NCBI GenBank assembly: GCA_018816605.1
Contig: JAHIVS010000603.1
Location: 1-6,755, forward strand
Length of the DNA stretch: 6,755 bases
Origin: Pseudomonadota bacterium
Lineage (GTDB): Bacteria; Desulfobacterota; Desulfobacteria; Desulfobacterales; Desulfobacteraceae
Direction of reading: 5' to 3'
Part shown: piece by piece, positions 1 through 5,122 of the stretch
How the letters are laid out: every line of letters starts with the position of its first letter
Position numbering within the stretch: the first letter of the stretch is position 1
Program-made: the position numbers and the translations under genes
The notes under the pieces: generated by a model
Database searches by the model: none
Told to the model about the DNA's origin: nothing
Seen by the model: only the letters and a program-made list of their open reading frames with translations

Positions 1-303
1 ACCTCGGCCCGGTCCCTGATAAAATACGGCCATGCGCGAAAGGTGGATGGGGCGGAGGGGATGGCCCTGCTGGCACAGGCCATGATTGCGGCCCGCAGAT
101 TCGCTGTTTCCAACCCGGTTCACACCTCCAATTTTATTCCTGAAATAAACCGGGCGGATTGCACGGGCTGAGGTCTGTGCGTCCGGGCATGTCCGGAAGG
201 CAGCCTGATGCTTGTCCCCCTGGCCCGGCGGGTGATCACCCCGTTGAACAGCGCCCAGGTGAAGTCCCGGTATCTTGAAACCCTGGTTTCCCGGTATGAG
301 TGA
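1..303 (+). CDS. [4Fe-4S] ferredoxin-domain protein, C-terminal part, with in-frame UGA (candidate selenoprotein)
   Basis: The frame is open from the left edge, so the N-terminus is missing. Numbering from base 1, residues 54-65 read C-T-G-UGA-G-L-C-V-R-A-C-P. This is a ferredoxin CxxCxxCxxxCP motif in which the second Cys codon is TGA (169-171). The frame then continues for 43 more codons to a TGA stop at 301-303. Upstream is a segment ending HTSNFIPEIN, typical of the lead-in to a ferredoxin domain; downstream is a basic tail ending KSRYLETLVSRYE. Codon use looks the same on both sides of the UGA. The protein should bind a [4Fe-4S] cluster and transfer electrons, but the parent family cannot be fixed from this fragment. 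Either the UGA is selenocysteine, helped by the hairpin right after it, or the gene is broken and ends at 171. From memory of similar Fe-S proteins, the tail after LNS (about residue 84) may also be shortened. The gene converges on the kinase, with 19 bp between their stops. Confidence 0.6.
169..205 (+). promoter_or_regulatory. SECIS-like hairpin directly after the in-frame UGA
   Basis: TCCGG at 182-186 pairs perfectly with CCGGA at 193-197, leaving a six-base loop GCATGT whose first base is G. A lower stem can form between 172-177 (GGTCTG, with T174 bulged) and 201-205 (CAGCC), separated from the upper stem by a small internal loop. Bacterial SECIS elements lie just 3' of the UGA inside the coding region and carry a G at the start of the apical loop. 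Here 15 bases separate the UGA from that G, at or just below the usual minimum spacing. The fold was done by eye with no energy calculation, and short GC-rich stems are common by chance. Confidence 0.4.
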
Positions 304-316
304 ATGGGTCACTTTT
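299..316 (+). terminator. weak hairpin plus short T run at the end of the Fe-S gene
   Basis: AGTGA (299-303) and TCACT (309-313) form a five-pair stem with a five-base loop that overlaps the stop codon, followed by TTT (314-316). The stem is short and AT-containing and the T run is minimal, so this is at best a weak intrinsic terminator for the rightward gene. Nothing better is seen between the two convergent genes. Confidence 0.2.
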
Positions 317-322
317 CTGGGT

Positions 323-1831
323 TCAGTATACCGGCAGCCGGATGATAAAGGTTGTTCCTTTTCCGGGAATGGATTCCACGGCCAATTCTCCCCCATGGTC
401 ATCAACAATGATAAAATAGGAAACCGATAACCCAAGTCCGGTTCCTTGTCCAACCCCCTTGGTCGTAAAAAAAGGTTCAAATATCCGTTTTTGTGTTTCC
501 GGGTCCATGCCGGGACCGTTGTCTTGTATCTCAATACACACCCGATCATGGTGTTTGCGGGTGCGGAAAATGATTTTGGGAAACTCTTTTCTGATAGGTT
601 CCATCTGCATGGCTTCGGAAGCATTCTTTATTAAATTCAAGAGGACCTGCTGGATCTTGCTCTCTTCACATAAAATGGTTTGAATATCCGGGCTATGATC
701 CTGAATCAACTGGATTTGTTTAAAATCATATTTTTTGTTCAGGTTAAAATCGTTTTTGGCAAGTTCTATCGATTTTTCAATCAGTTCAATGGGGTTGTGT
801 TCCTGCTTGACGGAATCGCTTTTTTTGGCAAAGCCCAACATGTTTGCAATGATTTTTGCCGCACGACCGGCGGCCTCATGAATCATCTCAAGCTGGCTTA
901 TGATACCCCGTTTTTCCATAAAGGCCTTGATAATCTCCATTGTCGTGCCCAATTCCATGGCCGCTTTTTCATTGGCCGGGATCTCCTGGGTCAGCCGGTG
1001 ATGAACCAATTGTGCGTTCTGCATGATACCGGCCAGGGGATTATTGATCTCATGGGCCATTCCAGCGGCAAGTCCGCCGATGGACATCATTTTTTCCGAT
1101 TGGATAATCTGATATTCCAGCATTACTTTTTCTGTAATGTCGTCCAGTCTGATGACAACGCCATTGCTATTGCGCATTTTGAGGGGGTTAATGGAAACCG
1201 TGAAGATTTTTTGGGCGTCCTCTTTTTCCAGTGTCATTTTGCTTTCAAACTTTGCATTTGATCCATTGATCGCGTCGTTAATCTGTGTTTCAAAACAGGA
1301 CAACCCGGGGATGAGGGTTGAGAAATGGGTTCCTTTTGCAGCCTGGTAGGAGATAGCGGTGAATCGTTCTGCCAGATCATTCCACATGGTGCAGTTGCCT
1401 TTAGAATCCAACCCCACAATGATGCACGGCAAAGAGTTTAAAATGTTGGTGATGTGGTCTTGTTGCCGGATCAGTTTCTCGTTGATGGTTAAACTGGTTT
1501 TATACAATTGGCCAATGGAGTGGATCATTTTTTTTTGCAGAAGGATGCCCAGGAGGACGAACGTCGCACCCGATAGAAAGATGACGCCCACAAACAAATT
1601 ACCGAGCGAAAATTTTGTTGAATTCACGGCATACAAAACAATGACATACCCGAACAGGAAGGAAGCGATGAGCAGTCTGTGGACCATGAGGAAATGTTTG
1701 AGCGTGTCGAATTCTTCCAGGGAGATGTGTTTCACCAATTGGATAATCTCTTGAAATTTTTTAAGATTGAATGCCATGATAACGGCACCCATGGCGATCA
1801 ATAGACTCGTCACAAAAGAGATATGTTCCAT
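323..1831 (-). CDS. membrane-anchored PAS-domain sensor histidine kinase
   Basis: A 502-residue sensor kinase that should autophosphorylate on His and pass the phosphate to a response regulator. It has three hydrophobic, probably membrane-spanning segments at about 5-22, 51-69 and 77-98, then a linker, a PAS domain at about 125-235, and a HisKA dimerisation domain with H260 in AAGMAHEINNPLAG. The HATPase region has an N box at 398-408 (LNLIKNASEAM), a G1 box DNGPGMD at 437-443, an F box FEPFFTTKG at 451-459 and a G2 box GTGLGLS at 463-469. All catalytic motifs are present, so it looks functional. The style is that of the NtrB/AtoS/ZraS group, whose partners are often sigma54 activators. No receiver domain or response regulator lies in the window, so it is an orphan here and its signal is unknown; the small periplasmic part argues for sensing in the membrane or through PAS. 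The ATG has only a weak ribosome binding site (GGA about 15 bases upstream) but a good promoter lies upstream. Confidence 0.95.
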   Translation of the reverse strand: MEHISFVTSLLIAMGAVIMAFNLKKFQEIIQLVKHISLEEFDTLKHFLMVHRLLIASFLFGYVIVLYAVNSTKFSLGNLFVGVIFLSGATFVLLGILLQKKMIHSIGQLYKTSLTINEKLIRQQDHITNILNSLPCIIVGLDSKGNCTMWNDLAERFTAISYQAAKGTHFSTLIPGLSCFETQINDAINGSNAKFESKMTLEKEDAQKIFTVSINPLKMRNSNGVVIRLDDITEKVMLEYQIIQSEKMMSIGGLAAGMAHEINNPLAGIMQNAQLVHHRLTQEIPANEKAAMELGTTMEIIKAFMEKRGIISQLEMIHEAAGRAAKIIANMLGFAKKSDSVKQEHNPIELIEKSIELAKNDFNLNKKYDFKQIQLIQDHSPDIQTILCEESKIQQVLLNLIKNASEAMQMEPIRKEFPKIIFRTRKHHDRVCIEIQDNGPGMDPETQKRIFEPFFTTKGVGQGTGLGLSVSYFIIVDDHGGELAVESIPGKGTTFIIRLPVY

Positions 1832-1852
1832 AACACTGAATTTTTCCAGGGG

Positions 1853-1908
1853 GGTTAAAAATGTGTATGATACACCATCTGGCGATTCATGACAAATTAA
1901 TTTTAACC
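1853..1908. repeat. nested inverted repeats around the kinase promoter (possible operator)
   Basis: GTGTAT-G-ATACAC at 1863-1875 is a perfect 6-1-6 palindrome covering the -10 of the kinase promoter. An outer inverted repeat, GGTTAAAA (1853-1860) and TTTTAACC (1901-1908), brackets the same promoter. Position and symmetry suit a repressor site, but no regulator can be named, and the outer repeat is AT-rich and could be chance. Confidence 0.3.
1867..1895 (-). promoter_or_regulatory. sigma70-type promoter for the histidine kinase
   Basis: On the minus strand the -35 is TTGTCA (1890-1895) and the -10 is TATCAT (1867-1872), each five of six to consensus, with a 17-base spacer. It lies 35 bases upstream of the kinase ATG. 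A 13-bp palindrome overlaps the -10. Confidence 0.6.
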
Positions 1909-1945
1909 GGTATGGGCAAAACCGTCATAATTGCGACATGGCCCA

Positions 1946-1974
1946 TTGATGCCGGTGCAAACCGTGTTTATAAT
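1946..1974 (+). promoter_or_regulatory. sigma70-type promoter for the glutaredoxin-like gene
   Basis: A -35 TTGATG (1946-1951, four of six) and a perfect -10 TATAAT (1969-1974) are separated by 17 bases, 34 bases ahead of the ATG at 2009. Transcription should begin near 1981, giving a leader of about 28 bases that contains the ribosome binding site. Confidence 0.7.
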
Positions 1975-2008
1975 GCACGCATACAACAATTTTTTTAGGG
2001 AGGATGTT

Positions 2009-2263
2009 ATGTTGAAAGTATATGGCGCCAAATGGTGCCCCCACTGCACACAGACCGTTGATTATTTGAAAAAAAACCAGATCGAATTTGACTATATTGA
2101 AATAGAAGAACAGCCGGAATCGGTGATTCAGAAAATTGTCGAGGTCAACGGAGGGGATGACTGGGTGGTGCCGACACTTGAATTTAACGGCAAATGGCGG
2201 AAGGGCAAAGTTTTTAATGAGATTGAATTGCACTTTGACCTGGGTCAGCTGGGGGTGAAATAG
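2009..2263 (+). CDS. glutaredoxin-like thiol-disulfide oxidoreductase
   Basis: An 84-residue cytoplasmic protein of the glutaredoxin/NrdH fold, which reduces disulfides or mixed thiols. The N-terminus MLKVYGAKWCPHC is the first strand plus the CxxC active site (C10, C13, as CPHC), and VVPT around P55 is the cis-proline loop that faces it. The length is normal for a single-domain glutaredoxin. The glycine pair and Asp usually seen near the C-terminal helix are not clear, so the electron donor (glutathione, thioredoxin reductase or other) cannot be told. The start at 2009 is chosen over the in-frame codon at 1931 because a strong ribosome binding site AGGGAGG (1997-2003) and a good promoter point to it, and the fold begins there. 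It is divergent from the kinase, and its 3' end overlaps the end of the peptidase frame on the other strand by 50 bp. Confidence 0.9.
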   Translation: MLKVYGAKWCPHCTQTVDYLKKNQIEFDYIEIEEQPESVIQKIVEVNGGDDWVVPTLEFNGKWRKGKVFNEIELHFDLGQLGVK

Positions 2264-3044
2264 CATTTATCTGGGCATTTTCGGCCTGATTGGGAAGCCG
2301 CCTGATGACGCGTTCGGCAAAATCAACGGCAAGCTGGGTCAATAAGGGGTCTAAATTTTCAATAACATCTTCGGGCCGGTGAAGATGGGGGATGGCAGCA
2401 TTTTTGTCCTGGGCTGTAAGGGTCAGGCAGGGGATGCCTGCCCTTGCAAACCAGATGGTATCAAAATCTCCCGTATGCCAGGTGGCCGTTTTGATGCAGT
2501 GAAAGCGGATCTCTTCTTCTGCTGTCAGGATGGCGGCATCCACCAGTTTGTTTGCATGGACAAGGGTGGTGAGACTGCCGGTTTCTTCGGCTCCGGTCAA
2601 AACAACACTCACCCCCAGGCCGGGCACCGGATTCTCCCACAGCCGCATGGCCGTTACCATGGCGGCCGCAGTGCCGGTTGCATTGTCACTGGCACCGTTT
2701 GTGTATCCGTATCTGACATGGTCAAATGCCGTCAGAACCCCCTGGACGAGAAAATACAGGGCCAGTATCCACCGTGCCCATGAAATAAGGGGGCCGCCCA
2801 TATGAAGAGCGCCCAGAATTGACACCCAAAAAGCCGCCACAATTAAAAAAAAATTGACGAAAAGGGAGGATCTGAAATTTTTTACCATGGCGGGCAGATA
2901 CAGCAGGGATACGGGTGCGGAATCATAATGGGCCATGAGGATAAGGTGGGTTGATGCCGTGGTGGTGCCCCGGGTTCCGATGATATTTTCCGAGGCAACC
3001 GATGGTGACAGCAGGCCCAGGGGGGAATACCGCCAGTGTGACAT
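2214..3044 (-). CDS. M28-like membrane metallopeptidase, N-terminally truncated and probably non-functional
   Basis: From an ATG at 3044 the frame gives 276 residues resembling the catalytic part of M28 zinc aminopeptidases: NIIGT at 20-24, AHYDS at 38-42 (ligand H39), GASDNATG at 117-124 (D120), GAEETG at 151-156 (E153/E154) and PHLHRPED at 219-226 (a C-terminal His). Two hydrophobic segments (about 62-82 and 88-107) sit between the first two ligands, so the domain would carry an inserted membrane hairpin. The Asp ligand normally found in an NxDxxG motif after GAEE is not visible; only about 34 residues separate GAEETG from HTGDFD. The N-terminal portion expected ahead of NIIGT is also absent. 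The ATG lies inside the upstream gene with AAGGA eight bases before it, so translation is possible. The frame stays open to 3188, but those residues are the DUF6206-like gene read out of frame. Most likely a deletion remnant. Confidence 0.65.
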   Translation of the reverse strand: MSHWRYSPLGLLSPSVASENIIGTRGTTTASTHLILMAHYDSAPVSLLYLPAMVKNFRSSLFVNFFLIVAAFWVSILGALHMGGPLISWARWILALYFLVQGVLTAFDHVRYGYTNGASDNATGTAAAMVTAMRLWENPVPGLGVSVVLTGAEETGSLTTLVHANKLVDAAILTAEEEIRFHCIKTATWHTGDFDTIWFARAGIPCLTLTAQDKNAAIPHLHRPEDVIENLDPLLTQLAVDFAERVIRRLPNQAENAQINAISPPADPGQSAIQSH

Positions 3045-3612
3045 CCAGTTGTTCCTTGCCCTGAATCCGGTAAAAGGGGGTACTGGTATCAATGAGGTAT
3101 AGTTTTCGTGTGTTGTTTTCCACGGGCCATGTCCAGTTTGACAGCTGGGCATCCACGGCAATCTGGAGTTTTGGCATGAACTTTTCATTGTACAGGCGCA
3201 CCTTGTTCACGGCATCCAGGACGGTGTCAATCATTTGGGTGATCTGGTCCGGATCAAGGGTATGAATCAGCTGATGGCAAAAGGTGTCGGCGTTGAAAAG
3301 AGGCTGGGCAAGGTAAAGCACATGGGGGCGGCCGGGTGAATGGGTGATAAACCCATCTTCTTCGGGAAGGTTCAGGCCGGCGTTTTTAAGGTGGGTTGTG
3401 TAGGCAACACACTGATCCCGGTAGGATAGGGCACTCTGCATTCCCGGGAAAAAAGGAAGGCGTTTAAAGACAATGTCCGGGTATTTTTCCATGGTAAAGA
3501 TGGAAGAAATTTCTCCATACCCCAGTATTTTAAACGGCAGGCGGGAGGTTTCCGGCTTCACCGGGTTCAGGCTTTTTTCAAAGGCATCAATATGGGTCTG
3601 GTCAATCTGCAT
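2923..3612 (-). CDS. DUF6206-like kinase-fold protein, C-terminus lost by out-of-frame junction
   Basis: The 229-residue frame resembles DUF6206 proteins as I recall them. These are uncharacterised and look distantly like small-molecule or protein kinases. Visible features are an N-terminal helix, a loop ILGYGEISSIF at 29-39 reminiscent of a nucleotide-binding loop, a following VFKRLP with K50, an AQLSNW segment at 155-160 and LYLIDTSTPF at 171-180, which could play the DFG role. Recognisable sequence stops near KEQLD (186-190, about base 3043). The remaining 39 residues are out-of-frame peptidase sequence ending at a chance stop. Family members continue past this point with a hydrophobic C-terminal segment, so roughly 60-70 residues appear lost. 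The ATG lies 15 bp after the aminotransferase stop, so both were probably one transcript, but the ribosome binding site is weak. Function unknown; confidence is for the gene, lower for the family name. Confidence 0.65.
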   Translation of the reverse strand: MQIDQTHIDAFEKSLNPVKPETSRLPFKILGYGEISSIFTMEKYPDIVFKRLPFFPGMQSALSYRDQCVAYTTHLKNAGLNLPEEDGFITHSPGRPHVLYLAQPLFNADTFCHQLIHTLDPDQITQMIDTVLDAVNKVRLYNEKFMPKLQIAVDAQLSNWTWPVENNTRKLYLIDTSTPFYRIQGKEQLDVTLAVFPPGPAVTIGCLGKYHRNPGHHHGINPPYPHGPL

Positions 3613-3627
3613 GTGACACGCCTGTCT

Positions 3628-4335
3628 TTATGTGGTTGAACCTGCCCGGCATTGATTCATGGCTTTTTCCATGATGTCTATTATCTTGTCCGCCAGGAGT
3701 TTGTCCGTATACATATAGGGCTTGAACTGGATGACCGACAGATCATATCCTGAAAACATGGCCCAGATACCATTGTCATAGAGGGCTTTGGACATTTCAA
3801 TTCCTGCCATTTCCCCGTCAAATTTTAACCCGGAAATAAACCCTTTCTGGCGGATTTCAACCAGGAAGGGATGGGTGGCCTGAAGGGCTTTAAGACGGGT
3901 TAAAAGATAGGCTGAAATTGTATCCACCCTTTGCAGCAGTTCCGGGTCACTGACAATATCCAGCACTTTGCTGGCGATGTAACACCCGATTTCCGATCCG
4001 CCAAAGGTTGAAATATGGGCAAACCCGTCCTGGTGCAGCCATGCCCCGGCCCTTTGGTTTAACAGGGCGGCCGCCATGGGATAGATGCCGCCGGACAGGC
4101 CTTTTGCCGTTACAAGGATATCAGGGGCAACCCCATAATGCTCAATGGCCCAGAGCTTGCCCGATCTTCCGAGGCCTGTCTGGATTTCATCGGCAATGTA
4201 AAGGGCCCCGTATTTTTCACACAGGGTTTTTACGCAAGACAGATAGTGTTGTTCGGGCATGGGAAAGCCCATGGTGGCGGGAATCGTTTCAAGGATCACC
4301 GCTGCTGCATCCTTGGCTTTCAGGGCTGTTTCCAT
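3628..4335 (-). CDS. class III PLP-dependent aminotransferase, C-terminal half only
   Basis: This 235-residue frame is the second half of a class III aminotransferase (4-aminobutyrate/ornithine/acetylornithine type, normally about 400-450 residues). Clear motifs are ADEIQTGLGRSGKLW (48-62) with D49 expected to contact the PLP ring nitrogen, TAKGLSGG (76-83) with K78 as the Schiff-base lysine, and STFGGSEIG (109-117) with T110 expected to bind the phosphate of PLP in the partner subunit. The N-terminal half, with the substrate-binding and SxGxEAxExA-type region, is missing. Upstream of the ATG the frame reaches a stop (4354-4356) within seven codons, inside a 22-bp palindrome, so the gene was cut here rather than misread. 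There is no ribosome binding site. It heads a leftward string with the DUF6206-like and peptidase genes. It is probably a pseudogene, since the fragment could not form a complete active site alone; the substrate cannot be assigned. Confidence 0.8.
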   Translation of the reverse strand: METALKAKDAAAVILETIPATMGFPMPEQHYLSCVKTLCEKYGALYIADEIQTGLGRSGKLWAIEHYGVAPDILVTAKGLSGGIYPMAAALLNQRAGAWLHQDGFAHISTFGGSEIGCYIASKVLDIVSDPELLQRVDTISAYLLTRLKALQATHPFLVEIRQKGFISGLKFDGEMAGIEMSKALYDNGIWAMFSGYDLSVIQFKPYMYTDKLLADKIIDIMEKAMNQCRAGSTT

Positions 4336-4357
4336 ATAATGGAACGCGTTCCATTAT
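4336..4357. promoter_or_regulatory. perfect 22-bp palindrome, probable TetR-family operator
   Basis: The half-site ATAATGGAACG is followed directly by its exact reverse complement, 11 + 11 bp with no spacer. It lies about 100 bp upstream of, and divergent to, the TetR gene, which is where such regulators usually bind. On the minus strand TTGATA (4359-4364) and CATTAT (4336-4341) would be a -35 and -10 with a 17-base spacer, and the palindrome fills the spacer and -10, a classic repressor arrangement. The site abuts the ATG of the truncated aminotransferase. Confidence 0.65.
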
Positions 4358-4364
4358 GTATCAA
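4336..4364 (-). promoter_or_regulatory. candidate leftward promoter overlapped by the palindrome
   Basis: On the minus strand, -35 TTGATA (five of six) and -10 CATTAT (four of six) have a 17-base spacer. Transcription would start near 4329, inside the aminotransferase remnant, downstream of its only ATG. So if the promoter is real, its original leader and first gene are gone. Confidence 0.35.
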
Positions 4365-4379
4365 TAAATTTATTCTGTT

Positions 4380-4408
4380 TTTACAAAAAATATGATTTGA
4401 TATAGAGT
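4380..4408 (+). promoter_or_regulatory. candidate promoter for the TetR-hydroxylase operon
   Basis: TTTACA (4380-4385, five of six to the -35 consensus) is followed by TAGAGT at 4403-4408 with a 17-base spacer, or by TATAGA at 4401-4406 with a 15-base spacer. The -10 is mediocre either way and the region is AT-rich, so the exact site is uncertain. The 22-bp palindrome ends 22 bp before this -35. Confidence 0.35.
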
Positions 4409-4456
4409 GAAGTTGAGTATCCAGGGTCCCATGTGTTAACATCCTAAAAAAAAGTG

Positions 4457-5122
4457 ATGCCAAAAAAATATATGGAAAAGAAAAAAAGAGGGAGGCCGGT
4501 TCAGTCCCACGGGAAAAAACAGGAGATTCGGTCCAATATCATCCGGGTTGCCAAAAGACTTTTTGCCGAAGAAGGCTACGATCATATATCCATCCGGAAA
4601 ATTGCCCAGCAGGCAGAGTGTGCCCCAAGAACCATCTATTATTATTTTAAAAACAAAAGGGAATTGTTAAACCATCTGTGGCTGGATATTTTTAAACTGG
4701 TCAACGACAGGTGTGAAAAATCAGCCATGGGCGTTACCGACCCGGTGGAGATCATCCGGAGGTATTACACAGCCTATGTGCAGTACTGGCTTGAGAATCC
4801 CGAGCATTTCCGGGTAATTTTCATGAATGAAGATCTGGACGCAACCGAAACCCATGATGAAAAAATTTATGGAAACATCCTGGAGCAGGCCGGGTTTGTC
4901 ACCCGAATGGTCCACTTGATACAAGGGTGCATTGAACAGGGTGTTTTTGTTGAAAGAAGAAAAGAAATTATTTTTCAGACCTTGTTGCTCAGTGCCCACG
5001 GTCTTTCAAGCGGCCTGATCACCCTGCGGGAGGTTCCCTGGGAATCTTCCACCCAACTGATACACTCAACCCTGGATGCCCTGGTATCTGGAATAAGGAA
5101 AATCAAAACGTGTTTGGATTAA
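4457..5122 (+). CDS. TetR/AcrR-family transcriptional regulator
   Basis: A DNA-binding repressor of about 221 residues, the usual TetR length. After a lysine-rich tail with an RGRP AT-hook-like motif comes the TetR helix-turn-helix: IRSNIIRVAKRLFAEEGYD, then ISIRKIAQQAECAPRTIYYYF with the diagnostic T-IYYYF-KNK-ELL. The rest is the variable all-helical ligand and dimer domain, so the inducer cannot be read from sequence. GTG at 4454, ATG at 4457 and ATG at 4472 are all in frame. None has a clear Shine-Dalgarno sequence (only an A-rich run upstream), and 4457 is preferred as the first ATG. The 3' end overlaps the FAD-subunit gene by 13 bp, so the regulator heads the hydroxylase operon and probably controls it and itself through the palindrome at 4336-4357. 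The ligand is likely the hydroxylase substrate or product (inference). Confidence 0.92.
   Translation: MPKKYMEKKKRGRPVQSHGKKQEIRSNIIRVAKRLFAEEGYDHISIRKIAQQAECAPRTIYYYFKNKRELLNHLWLDIFKLVNDRCEKSAMGVTDPVEIIRRYYTAYVQYWLENPEHFRVIFMNEDLDATETHDEKIYGNILEQAGFVTRMVHLIQGCIEQGVFVERRKEIIFQTLLLSAHGLSSGLITLREVPWESSTQLIHSTLDALVSGIRKIKTCLD

Noticed and set aside
680..1261. A 193-codon open frame on the plus strand inside the kinase gene.
   Set aside because: It is antisense to a kinase with all expected motifs, has no ribosome binding site or family motif, and its composition is that of a shadow frame.
1931..2008. Longer start for the glutaredoxin-like protein.
   Set aside because: The extension would overlap the promoter and the AGGGAGG ribosome binding site and adds no glutaredoxin sequence.
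2379..2805. Plus-strand open frames opposite the peptidase remnant.
   Set aside because: They mirror the M28-like frame, which has recognisable motifs; the plus-strand products show none.
3045..3188. Upstream extension of the peptidase frame to an ATG at 3188.
   Set aside because: These residues are the DUF6206-like gene read in another frame and do not look like an M28 N-terminus; the ATG at 3044 has a better ribosome binding site.
4451..4495. A-rich runs at the TetR start as a possible transcriptional slippage site.
   Set aside because: They encode the lysine-rich N-terminus common in TetR proteins, and no frame change is needed to read the gene.
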